Source: Verrucomicrobiota bacterium (GTDB taxonomy: Bacteria > Verrucomicrobiota > Verrucomicrobiia > Chthoniobacterales > SZAS-18). Taken from it: a stretch of DNA of 64,000 nt. Position 1 is the first letter of the stretch, and every line of letters starts with the position of its first letter. The stretch covers positions 1 through 64,000 of the forward strand of contig JAFEGM010000041.1 of the NCBI GenBank assembly GCA_018240025.1, read 5' to 3'. Of the stretch, positions 34,860 to 43,263 are shown piece after piece. The notes beneath the pieces are model-generated. The model saw only the letters and a list, made by a program, of their open reading frames with translations, made no database searches and was not told the origin of the DNA. The translations under genes and the position numbers were made by a program.

Positions 34860-36226
34860 AAGCTCCGGCTTCCGACGCGACCGCGCGCTGGCTGGGCTTC
34901 GCGGCGCGCCATGCGCCCGACTTCACCATCCAGTATCCGCCCCGGCGCGAGTATTTTCAGCAGCGGTATCGCTCGCCGCTCGGCGCGCCCGACACGCGTG
35001 ACTGGATGCCCGCCGCGGGCGACGTGCTGCTCTACCTGCACGTCCCGTTCTGCGAGGCGAAATGCTACTACTGCAACTTCGCGGTCGACGTCTCGTCCGA
35101 TGCGGACCTGCATCGTCGCTACGTCGATGCGCTCCTCGTCGACCTCGAGCGGCATCGCCCCTGGCTCGAGCGCGCGCGGGTGCGCGGGATCGATGTCGGC
35201 GGAGGTACGCCCACGCGCCTGGGCAGCGCTGATCTCACCCGCCTCGGCGCAGCGCTGCGGCCGTTCGCCGACCCGGCGCATCCGTGGCCGCTCAGCCTCG
35301 AGACCACCCCACGCATCGCTGCCACCGAGCCCGAGAAGATGCAGGCCCTGCGCGCCGCCGGCTTCGGCCGCGTCAGCATGGGCGTGCAGAGCTTCCACGC
35401 CGCCACGCTCGCTGCGGTCAATCGCCAGGCGCAGGTCGACCAGACCGCGCAGGCGATGGCGCATCTCCGCGCGGCCGGGTTCGCTCGGATCAATCTCGAC
35501 GTCATCTTCGCGCTCCCCGGCCAGACGCTCGCGGACTGGGACTTCGATCTCGCGCAGTTGATCGCCCTGCAGCCCGACAGCATCACGACCTACGACTGCC
35601 TCTACCGCGGCAAAGGCCGGGCCCTCACGCGTCGGACTTCGCAACTGCCCGGGCCGGACGTCTACGGCGCGATGTACGACCACGCCTTCGCCCGCCTGAC
35701 CGCCGCCGGCTGGCACGCGCCGTATGGATCGGTCAATTTCGCCCGCGAGCCGCGCGAGACCGGCACCAGCGCCTATTTCGAAGGCCGCCTGCTCGACGGC
35801 CTGCCCTATCTCGGCCTCGGCAACTACGCCACCTCGCTGCGCGGCCACCGCTGGTCGTTCAACGTGCGCGGCGTCCGCAGCTATCTGCGGCAGGTCGCGG
35901 CCGATGCGAGCACGACCGAAGATTGTTACGACCTCCCGCCCGCCGAGGTCATGGCCAAGCAGGTGCTCCTCTCGCTCAACTTCGGGTTCATCGACCCCGC
36001 CCGCTTCGCCCGCCAGTTCGGCGTGGATTTCGAGGAAGTCTTCGCCGAGCCCCTCGCATGCGCCGTCGCCGCCGGCTGGCTGCAGCGCGCGCCCGACGCC
36101 TGCTGGCGTCTCGCCCCCGGCGCCTTCAGCCAGCTGCCCCTCCTGCGCGCCCTCTTCTACCCGCCCGCCGCGCGAGCGTGGCTGGAGTCGCTGGACGCGG
36201 CGGAGGCTGCGCGTGCGGCGGCGTGA
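34856..36226 (+). CDS. HemN/HemW-like radical SAM protein
   Basis: A 456-residue radical SAM protein with Cys66, Cys70 and Cys73 in HVPFCEAKCYYCNF. GIDVGGGTPTRLGSADL, GFGRVSMGVQSFHAATL, INLDVIFALPGQTLADW and the C-terminal LGLGNYATSLRGHRWSFNVR follow the layout of coproporphyrinogen dehydrogenase/HemW. True HemN activity is uncertain, because many relatives are heme chaperones or methyl- or lyase-type enzymes. Its ATG lies in a 4-base overlap with the E1-like dehydrase, so the two are very likely expressed as a unit, which is unusual for HemN or HemW. Confidence 0.82.
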   Translation: MKAPASDATARWLGFAARHAPDFTIQYPPRREYFQQRYRSPLGAPDTRDWMPAAGDVLLYLHVPFCEAKCYYCNFAVDVSSDADLHRRYVDALLVDLERHRPWLERARVRGIDVGGGTPTRLGSADLTRLGAALRPFADPAHPWPLSLETTPRIAATEPEKMQALRAAGFGRVSMGVQSFHAATLAAVNRQAQVDQTAQAMAHLRAAGFARINLDVIFALPGQTLADWDFDLAQLIALQPDSITTYDCLYRGKGRALTRRTSQLPGPDVYGAMYDHAFARLTAAGWHAPYGSVNFAREPRETGTSAYFEGRLLDGLPYLGLGNYATSLRGHRWSFNVRGVRSYLRQVAADASTTEDCYDLPPAEVMAKQVLLSLNFGFIDPARFARQFGVDFEEVFAEPLACAVAAGWLQRAPDACWRLAPGAFSQLPLLRALFYPPAARAWLESLDAAEAARAAA

Positions 36227-36509
36227 AGAAAATTCCGGGGCGTAACGAACGACCGAGAGCGCGGAGGCAGTGGCCGCCGCTGTCCCCAGCGGCTGACCGA
36301 TCTAAGCGCAAAAAAGATCGCCCGTGGGGACGAGGGCGGCCAATGGATCCGCCTCACCAGGGACGCAAAGCCTGCGGTGGATCGAAATCGTAACGTAGCC
36401 AATACTATTGCATTGACTGTGTAGGTGCAACGTATAGCACTGCCGTCGATGGACGCCGCCCACCCGCCCACCTGCCCACCCGCTAACTGCGTCGCTGCGA
36501 TGGCGGGCG
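36227..36509 (+). other. Intergenic region with possible leader RNA and promoter
   Basis: No gene is seen. GATC at about 36316-36319 and 36344-36347 can pair around an inner GCCC/GGGC stem, followed by CACC/GGTG and AGG/CCT stems. GGGACGCAAAGCC at 36360-36372 is identical to a conserved segment of c-di-GMP-I (GEMM) riboswitches, but the partner segment GGGCAAACC and the GNRA-capped stem are missing. Downstream, TATAGC at 36433-36438 with TTGCAT at 36408-36413 is a weak promoter candidate. GC content drops after 36380. Confidence 0.3.
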
Positions 36510-39248
36510 GTGTACGCTCTCTGCGGGCTCATTTTTTGCGCGGCGGCGGTGCCCACCGTCCCGGCGCAGGTCGCTCCGACCACGCTCCAATTCAACGTGC
36601 CTGCCGATCGCAAGGTCTCGCTGGGCGTCTACGACCCCGAGGGCCGACTGGTGCGGACTTTGCTACGGGTCGAGCCGCTGACCGGAAGTCAGTCGCTGAC
36701 TTGGGATAACACTGATGACAACGGTTCCCCCGTGCCGACGCACGCCGGCGGGGTGCCCGTTGACTACACATTTCGGCTGCTGCAACACAATATCGTGTGG
36801 GAGTGGCAGGGGGTGGTTGGGAACACCTCAACCTCCAAAACTGGCCAACAGATTCACACTGGACAGTACCCGCTGCTAGCGCTCGCGGCCGTTCCCTCGC
36901 CCGAAGCGAGTCCGGGCGACGCCAGGGTCCGTCTATTCATGAGCTGCGGTTTCAACGAGGGTGGGCCGATAATGCGGCGCGCTGACTGGTCGCCAGCAGA
37001 CCCATCTCAGATCGGTAAATGTGATTACATAAGTAGCGATAATAACGGGTTACCATACCTACGACCGCCCGACAGAACCATCGCTCCACTTCATATCTGC
37101 GCCGATGCCGATAAGGCATACTGGGCAAATAGTCAGTCATACGACATTCGTGCGCGGTTCGTGTTCGCTACGAATGTGCGCGACAGCGGCACAAACCTCA
37201 GGGACCGGTTGTTCCACTTCCCCCTCGGTTACCGCATCTACTTAGAGGGAGGCAGCGGAAATTGCGGGCGCACGGGCGAAGAAGTTTATCCAGCCAGCAC
37301 CCCGCAAGGTTGCGACTTCGACTATCCGAACCACTGGCCCTCCGTCCTCGATGTCCGGCAGCGCGATGTTCGTGAGGACGGGACTTGGATGCTCGAAACG
37401 ACTGGCATCGCCGTCCAGCAAACAGGGACGCAACTTGTCGTCCTGCACGGGCGCGAAATTCGATACGAGCCAGTCCGGAACAAGAACAACGTCATCACGG
37501 GGTATCTCCCGGCCGAAGAGAACGAACAGGACATCGTCACACTCTTCGACAAACTGACTGGCCAACCTCGCGACTTGGGCGACATCCATCTTTCGACCTG
37601 GGGCCTGACGGCCCCCAAGGCTGTCGCCATCCACGACTCGACGGTCTACATCGTCTGCAAGCGGATCGACAACGGGCAATGGATCGTCTTTCCGTTTTCC
37701 ATCGTTCCCGATGGGCTCACACCCACCATCGTTCCGAAATCCGGCCACATCGGCGGAAATTGGTGGAACCGGACTTTCGCCGAACCACTGGCGATCGGCG
37801 TTTCGCCCAACGGCCAGCGCGTGCTCGTCGTGGTCGGCGGCGCAGAGCAGCAGGTCTTGTCGTTCGATCCGCTCGGGAATCAGAACTGGGCGTTTGGGCA
37901 GCCCGGCGGCTACGCGAACGGCCCCGAAGTCACCTTCGACAAGTTCGACTTCGGGCGCAGCGGCCTGCGGGGCGGGATCGTCGGCGCGGCCATCACCTTC
38001 GCGCCGGACGGGACGTTTTGGCTGGCCGAGCCGGGCACGAGCCGCACCCGGCGCTTTCAAATCAATTCCTCCGCGCCCTGGCTCACCCAATTGGACCAGA
38101 TCATGTACCTCCCCCGCGTCTACGATTGCGGGGTGGTTCGGGGCGAGCCGACGCGCCTGCTGTCAGGCCCTCTCGAGTTCGAGGTCAACTACGCACTCGA
38201 CGTGAAGGCACCCGGCGCTTGGACCTTGAAGCGGAACTTTTCTCACTACCGCGAAACCGCGACCGCAGTCATCCAACCTTATCCGAACGAGTATCGGTAC
38301 AGCGAGAAGGATGTCTTCAGCCAAGTGGCGACCGTGCGTAAGCCGGCCGCTTACGTTCCGGGTCAACCTCTGCCCCCGGATTTGAAGCGCAGTTTCTTCT
38401 TCTGCTACCGCTACGTGGCTTCCGACTACCTGGGGAATCCGCCCCGTCTCCAGACCGGGCAGCGTGAGTATGCTCTGCTGGAGTTGAAAGCCCGACCGGA
38501 TGGCACGGGCCACATCGAGCGAACGGGTTACACGTTCTTGATGGAAGCCTACGATGCCCCACCGGTGCTTGACGAGTATGGCGAAATTCGCTTCGCCAAA
38601 CTCGTCCCCGGCAAACGCGAATTCTTCTCTTCCCGACTGCGCTACGACAGTCAGGAGTCTCCGGTCGAGGTGGGAGACTTCGTGCCCCAAGGCAACGACA
38701 TCGTCTTCGTCGCAGGAGCGCGCACCAAACGCGCCGAGACGCCCGTGGGGACGTCTGTTATCCTGCCGGAGGTGAGCACGCTGAGCGTGCCGGTGGCCCC
38801 ACTATCACGAATGCCGATCGCCGGCAACATGGCCTTGCAGCTGTCGAACGCCCGCATTCCCAGCGTTCCAGGTCAGCAGCAGAACCACTTGGGGGCGGTC
38901 AGATTCCTGCCCGTGGATCCCGGGAATCCCACCTACACGTCCGGCTGGTCTTGGAAGAGCATGCCGGACGGTCCGATGCGGGATCTCAAGTGCTATTACC
39001 AGATCGTCGCCGGGGCAAACATTCAGGAGGACAACATGTCGCGGGCGGTCGACGCGCTCGGCAGCGACATCATCGTCGACTACAGCGGACTGTATTTTCC
39101 GCAGAGCGTCCCCGGCACGCAGGGTGGCAAGCCGGCGAATCAATATCTTCACTACGATGCCTCGGGCCTTCCCATTGCACAGTTCGGGAAGTTTCTGGAG
39201 GACACGGCCGTGACATACCCTCCGACCGTGGTGGAAGGCCCGCCGTGA
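36510..39248 (+). CDS. Large exported protein with FlgD-Ig-like domain
   Basis: A 912-residue protein with a short signal sequence (ALCGLIFCAAAVPTVPAQ). Residues about 22-90 (TTLQFNVPADRKVSLGVYDPEGRLVRTL, then LTWDNTDDNGSPVP) form a FlgD-type Ig domain. The rest is beta-rich, with segments such as AIGVSPNGQRVLVVVGG and ITFAPDGTFWLAEPGTSRTRRF suggesting a propeller. No enzyme motif or PEP-CTERM end is seen. Start is GTG at 36510. The first 800 bases are less GC-rich, with codons rare elsewhere in the window. It overlaps the next gene by 4 bases (GTGA). Function unknown; probably cell surface. Confidence 0.6.
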   Translation: MYALCGLIFCAAAVPTVPAQVAPTTLQFNVPADRKVSLGVYDPEGRLVRTLLRVEPLTGSQSLTWDNTDDNGSPVPTHAGGVPVDYTFRLLQHNIVWEWQGVVGNTSTSKTGQQIHTGQYPLLALAAVPSPEASPGDARVRLFMSCGFNEGGPIMRRADWSPADPSQIGKCDYISSDNNGLPYLRPPDRTIAPLHICADADKAYWANSQSYDIRARFVFATNVRDSGTNLRDRLFHFPLGYRIYLEGGSGNCGRTGEEVYPASTPQGCDFDYPNHWPSVLDVRQRDVREDGTWMLETTGIAVQQTGTQLVVLHGREIRYEPVRNKNNVITGYLPAEENEQDIVTLFDKLTGQPRDLGDIHLSTWGLTAPKAVAIHDSTVYIVCKRIDNGQWIVFPFSIVPDGLTPTIVPKSGHIGGNWWNRTFAEPLAIGVSPNGQRVLVVVGGAEQQVLSFDPLGNQNWAFGQPGGYANGPEVTFDKFDFGRSGLRGGIVGAAITFAPDGTFWLAEPGTSRTRRFQINSSAPWLTQLDQIMYLPRVYDCGVVRGEPTRLLSGPLEFEVNYALDVKAPGAWTLKRNFSHYRETATAVIQPYPNEYRYSEKDVFSQVATVRKPAAYVPGQPLPPDLKRSFFFCYRYVASDYLGNPPRLQTGQREYALLELKARPDGTGHIERTGYTFLMEAYDAPPVLDEYGEIRFAKLVPGKREFFSSRLRYDSQESPVEVGDFVPQGNDIVFVAGARTKRAETPVGTSVILPEVSTLSVPVAPLSRMPIAGNMALQLSNARIPSVPGQQQNHLGAVRFLPVDPGNPTYTSGWSWKSMPDGPMRDLKCYYQIVAGANIQEDNMSRAVDALGSDIIVDYSGLYFPQSVPGTQGGKPANQYLHYDASGLPIAQFGKFLEDTAVTYPPTVVEGPP

Positions 39249-39709
39249 GCGGCTTCAGCATCAGCCTTGCTTCACACTCGCCACTGATCTTCACAAGTTC
39301 TGGGACGGCGAACAGCACCACGGTACCGTCGTCAATCGCCGTGCCTGGGCTTGCGCAGGAGACAAGTTACCGAGTGACCGTCAAAGCTTCGCCTGGGTCG
39401 GCCCTCAATGCGGTCGTGAAGATCAAGAACCCTTCGGGCGTAACGATATTGACGCAGAATACTGGCTTCGATGAGGACGTGTCCTTCACGACAACCGTGG
39501 CTGGAACCTACATGGTGGAAACCACCGCCTTCAACGCGAACGCCGGCGGGGACTATGTGTTGATCGTTTACGCCCTCAACGAACTTTATCTCTGGCATGG
39601 TGACGAAATCATCCATGGTGGAGTGCACCGCTGGAAGGCCCAGAACGTTGGGACGAAGCAATACCGGACGGCGACGGCTCCCCTCGGGGGTAACGTCTCG
39701 ATTCCCTAG
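39245..39709 (+). CDS. Small beta-rich protein resembling a PPC domain
   Basis: A 154-residue protein read from a GTG inside the 4-base GTGA overlap with the stop of the preceding gene. SYRVTVKASPGSALNAVVKI, GFDEDVSFTTTVAGTYMVET and GDYVLIVYAL resemble the bacterial pre-peptidase C-terminal (PPC) beta domain. It has no signal peptide of its own. It may be a separate subunit, or the former C-terminal end of the preceding protein after a frameshift, since the frames meet exactly at the overlap. Function unknown. Confidence 0.55.
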   Translation: MSGFSISLASHSPLIFTSSGTANSTTVPSSIAVPGLAQETSYRVTVKASPGSALNAVVKIKNPSGVTILTQNTGFDEDVSFTTTVAGTYMVETTAFNANAGGDYVLIVYALNELYLWHGDEIIHGGVHRWKAQNVGTKQYRTATAPLGGNVSIP

Positions 39710-39720
39710 CCACTCTGGTC

Positions 39721-41357
39721 ATGCAGATCACACAGACTCGGTTTAAGTTCGCGCTGGCCGGGTTAGCCATTGCTTTTGTCTGTTCTCTAAGCGGGCAGAC
39801 GACCTACCAATGGGATAACTCCGGCTTCGACGGAAGCCCCAATCGCTGGTCAGACGCAACGCATTGGATACCTAATGGAGTCCCTAATTCGGCCAGTGCT
39901 GAAGTCACCATCCCGAGAGGGAGCATTTCTGTCGACGGCGACTTTTCCGTGGGTTCGCTGACGTCATCCGGTGGCCAGGTGGGCAGCATTTTTCCTTCGG
40001 CAGGTCCCCAGGCACCATCTCAGTGTTCGGACCCACGAGGTTTCCAAGCTCTGGTTTCTTCCTCTCCGGTGCGTCGCTTTCGCTCTACGGAGACCTTATC
40101 GGCCCCAACTTGAGCCTCGGCTCGGCCTGCCAGCTCAGCGGTCGCGTCGTCATGAACGTCACCGGCGGCACGTCCATCCTCCAAGGCGGCTTTCTCATGA
40201 ACCCGCTTTCGGTCCCGGGCGGCCAGTCCTCCAACCCGAGCTTCACCATCCTGGGCAACGTGCTCACGCCGGCCGGAGCGCGCACGGAGTTCCGCGGCGC
40301 CTCCTTCGTCGACGTGCAGGGGCGCTGGGAGATCGGCGCCGGGGCCCTGGTGGAGCAGGTGATGCGGTTCGTCCACAGCGGGACCGTCGCGGTCGATGGC
40401 GGCAGTCTGCTGGTCACCGTGCCGCGCAGCGCGCTCGGGGTGGGCGTCTGGGATTCCACCGGGACCTGGAGCATCGGCGAAAACGCTTCCATCGATGCGC
40501 GCGTGTACGCCTACAACGGCAACTCGTCCGCGCCCTTCGCCGACCCGTTCGCCTACATGGTCAACTCAGGCACGATCGACGTGCATGCCACGAACTATAC
40601 TTTCAGCCGCCTCACCGGTCTGGCCATTAACTCCGGCACCCTGCAGGTGCGCAATGCAGGTCAGCTGACCACGGGACGCGCGCTCGACTCCACCGGCGTC
40701 ATCCGTCTGCGGGAAGGCGGCGGACTGAGCCTGGGTGGCGCGCTGACGCAGCGTGGCGGGGTCATCGAGTTCTCCGACGGCTTCCTCAGCGCTGCGCAGG
40801 CGACCCTGACCGGCGCCACGTTGCGCGGGGTGGGCTCGATCACGGCGCCACTGCTGCGTTTGGCCGCGAACGGGCCGCAGCGGGCGCAGCTGGAGCCCGG
40901 CAGCGCGGCCGGCTTCGGGCAGATCCAAGTCACAGGGAATCTCGAGCTCGACGGCGCAGTGCTGGCGTTGGGGCTGTTCCGGGATGCCAACGGGCAACTC
41001 TTCGCCGACGGGCTGACCGTGAGCGGCACCGCCTCGCTCCTGAATGTCGAACTCGCGCTTCGCCTGCGGGCCGGCTCGGGCGTCCTGCAGGAGGGCGATC
41101 AAGTCCGCTTGCTGTCGGCGGCGCAGGGTCTCCTCGCAGGCGGCCCGATCTCGATCACGACTGACGGCTCACTGGGCGGCCTCGGCTTTCTCGCCACGCC
41201 GAATGGAACCGATCCCCTCCTGACGGTCATCCCGGAGCCGTCGACCGTCGGGCTCCTGGCGGCCTCCGGATGGCTTGCGTTAGGCTCGACGTGGCTCCGG
41301 CGAAGGCAGAAATGGCACGCGCGGCGGCGTGCAAAGGATTTCGCACGAAGGCGGTAA
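39721..41357 (+). pseudogene. PEP-CTERM surface protein, split by a one-base frameshift
   Basis: Two frames together give a protein of about 545 residues: signal peptide (FALAGLAIAFVCSLSGQ), then TYQWDNSGFDGSPNRWSDATHW and autotransporter-like beta repeats (SGTLQVRNAGQL, GGVIEFSDGFLSAAQATLTGA). The end has the sorting signal VIPEPSTVGLLAASG, a hydrophobic stretch and RRRQK. The frame changes near 40006-40009, where a CCCC run would restore one frame if it were CCCCC. That could be a sequence error, a slippage switch or true decay. The intact form would be a substrate of the exosortase at 24202-25266. The element at 41357 begins at its stop codon. Confidence 0.75.
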
Positions 41358-41572
41358 GACGATTTCTACAGTCCGTAGGTCAGAACGACGTGGAGTCATC
41401 CAGGACTCGGCTCCGCCGGTGGGGTGGAGTTCCACCTCCACCGACGGCTGCTGGGATGGCTTCCGACCGCGTGCCGCGCTCGGCGGAGCCAGCTCAAGCC
41501 CCGGCAATCGTCGTTGGAGGTGGAACTCCACCCCACCGGCGCATTGTGCTCACTCGACCGTAGAAATCGTCT
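41357..41572. repeat. Nested palindromic element (17- and 27-base arms)
   Basis: Outer arms 41357-41373 and 41556-41572 pair with one mismatch; inner arms 41414-41440 and 41515-41541 are a perfect 27-base inverted repeat. The inner arm itself contains the palindrome GGTGGAGTTCCACC. The 216-base unit starts at the stop codon of the PEP-CTERM gene. With the next stretch it fills the 322-base gap before holB; no gene is seen. Confidence 0.92.
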
Positions 41573-41679
41573 AAGGCACAAAGAAGAAGAAATAATGCAC
41601 CTGCGGTGAGGAGCGGTCATCGCACCCGTTCCTGTTTTGCCTCTCTTAGTGCCTTCGTGCCTTCGTGTGAGACTCCGCC
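41573..41679. repeat. Decayed repeat-word region next to holB
   Basis: Words aaggcacaaagaag on the left and gtgccttcgtgccttcgtgtgag on the right form a weak inverted pair. The right part (41649-41676) matches 31162-31189 with two mismatches over 28 bases, so the same repeat family occurs about 10 kb away. Confidence 0.7.
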
Positions 41680-42591
41680 TCACTCCGTCGCAAACGCTTC
41701 CAGAAACGCCGCCTCCAGCGCAAGGGCTTCCTGCACATTGCGGGCGAGGTGCTCGTGCAGCTGCTCCAGCGCCTCCAACCGGCGCAGGATGGCGTTCGCT
41801 CCGGGCTCGTCGCCCCGGTGCTGAGCCTCGCGCAGGCGGCCGCCCCACCAGCGGGCGAGGGTGCCGATGATCCGGTCGCGCTCGGCCAGATATCGGGTCT
41901 CGATTTGGGTTTTGTGATATTCCTCCTTCTCGTCCAGCCAGGCGCCGTAGTCCCGCCGTTCGTAGCGCTTTTCGGCGTCCGAGAATTCCCCCTCCTCCTC
42001 GTCCTTGATCTGCGCCCGCGCCTCGGACAGCAGGCCTTGTACATCGCGCAGCAGCCCGTAGGCCGGCGCCAGGCGACTCTTGCCGGCGGAGCGGCGCGCG
42101 AAGCCCTCCAGCAACTGCACCAGACGCTGTTCCCGCTCGCTCAGCGCGGTGGCGGCGCCGCCGTCGTGCAGTTCCAGACGCAGGCAGCGGCTGATGATCG
42201 TATCGAGCAGGCTCTCCGGCCGCGAGGTGACCAGCAGCAGCAGACAGAGCGGCGGGGGCTCCTCCAGCGTTTTGAGGAAGGCATTCGAGGCCGCCGGGGT
42301 CATGCGCTCGGCGTCGAGGAGAATGCCAACCTTGCGCCCGTCCGGGGTGAGCGAGCGGAGGGAGAGATCGTTGCAGAGCGTGCGCACCTGCTCGATCGAA
42401 ATGCGGCGCGACTTCGACTCGGGCTCGATCAGGCGCAGATCCGGATGCTGCGGATAGCCGTCCTTGGCCGCCGGTACGCGCAGTGCCAGTGCGGCCAGAC
42501 CATTCGCGACCTCACGCCGAAGCGATTCGTGCTGCCCGGTGATCAGATACGCGTGCGCCAGCCGCCCCGCTTCCTGGGCGCGGGCGAGCAT
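41680..42591 (-). CDS. holB: DNA polymerase III delta-prime-like clamp loader subunit
   Basis: A 303-residue AAA+-type protein. RLAHAYLITG opens the domain; the P-loop is degenerate (ITGQHESLRR), as expected for delta-prime, which does not bind ATP. RRISIEQVRTLCNDLSL, ILLDAERMTPAASNAFLKTLEEPPP and the SRC motif in DTIISRCLRLEL are typical of HolB. The C-terminal part has an acidic/helical insert (EEEGEFSDAEKRYERRDY). It helps load the sliding clamp. ATG at 42591 is chosen, but TTG at 42621 would supply a helix usually present before RLAHA. Confidence 0.82.
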   Translation of the reverse strand: MLARAQEAGRLAHAYLITGQHESLRREVANGLAALALRVPAAKDGYPQHPDLRLIEPESKSRRISIEQVRTLCNDLSLRSLTPDGRKVGILLDAERMTPAASNAFLKTLEEPPPLCLLLLVTSRPESLLDTIISRCLRLELHDGGAATALSEREQRLVQLLEGFARRSAGKSRLAPAYGLLRDVQGLLSEARAQIKDEEEGEFSDAEKRYERRDYGAWLDEKEEYHKTQIETRYLAERDRIIGTLARWWGGRLREAQHRGDEPGANAILRRLEALEQLHEHLARNVQEALALEAAFLEAFATE

Positions 42592-42687
42592 GGCGAGGGC
42601 GGCGGAAGCGGTGAAGGCCAAGGTACGAAGGGGGTTGCTGAAGACGGCCGACGATGCTCGCGTCTGCCGCGCAACTCTCAACTGCTT

Positions 42688-43116
42688 ATGCCGAAATCCC
42701 ACCGCTGCTGGCTGGTCAAGAGCGAGCCCGACGCCTACTCCTGGACGCAGTTCGTGGCCGACGGCCAGACTGCCTGGACCGGCGTGCGCAGCTATCCTGG
42801 CCGCCTGCAACTGCGCGCCATGCAGGTGGACGATCCGGTTTTCTTCTACCACTCGAACGTGGGCAAGGAGGTGGTCGGCCTGGCCCGGGTCGTGCGCACG
42901 GCCTATCCCGATCCGACCGTCGAACCCGACGAGAAAGGCGACTGGAGCTGCGTCGATCTCGCGCCCGTGCAGCCCCTGTCCAAGCCCGTCGGCCTCGAGA
43001 CCATCCGCGAGGACAAGATCCTGCAGAACATCGCCCTCATCCGCCAGTCACGGCTCTCGGTCATGCCCCTGACCGCCCCCGAAGAGAAACGCCTGCGCAA
43101 ACTCGCCGGCCTCTAA
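42688..43116 (+). CDS. EVE domain protein (PUA-like fold)
   Basis: A 142-residue protein. HRCWLVKSEPDAYSW at the start, WTGVRSYPGRLQLRAMQVDD, VFFYHSNVGKEVVGLARVV and YPDPT are the hallmarks of the EVE family, related to thymocyte nuclear protein 1. These domains bind modified bases in DNA or RNA in other systems; here it stands alone, so no specific role is claimed. It is divergent from holB, and is followed by the octamer array at 43151. Confidence 0.88.
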   Translation: MPKSHRCWLVKSEPDAYSWTQFVADGQTAWTGVRSYPGRLQLRAMQVDDPVFFYHSNVGKEVVGLARVVRTAYPDPTVEPDEKGDWSCVDLAPVQPLSKPVGLETIREDKILQNIALIRQSRLSVMPLTAPEEKRLRKLAGL

Positions 43117-43150
43117 AGCAGCTCGCCGCACTCGGAGAGTGCGGACCACC

Positions 43151-43262
43151 TCCGCTCCTCCGCTCCTCCGCTCCTCCGCTCCTCCGCTCCTCCGCTCCTC
43201 CGCTCCTCCGCTCCTCCGCTCCTCCGCTCCTCCGCTCCTCCGCTCCTCCGCTCCTCCGCTCC
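43151..43262. repeat. Perfect tandem array of TCCGCTCC, 14 copies
   Basis: 112 bases made of exactly 14 copies of the octamer TCCGCTCC, ending two bases before the ATG of the Nif3-like gene (43264). The array replaces any Shine-Dalgarno sequence. Because 8 is not a multiple of 3 or of a helical turn, changes in copy number would alter spacing to any upstream promoter. Confidence 0.97.
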
Positions 43263-43263
43263 T

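Noticed and set aside
34856..36226. Genuine coproporphyrinogen dehydrogenase (hemN)
   Set aside because: No heme genes nearby, and the pairing with a DegT-type dehydrase makes a heme role doubtful, so only family membership is claimed.
38951..39241. Frame extending the PPC-like gene upstream to 38951
   Set aside because: The upstream part overlaps the end of the large surface protein in another frame and is Arg-rich noise; the GTG at 39245 fits better.
42688..43116. Defence system around the EVE-domain gene
   Set aside because: Neighbours are holB and a Nif3-like gene; no McrB, restriction or nuclease partner is seen.
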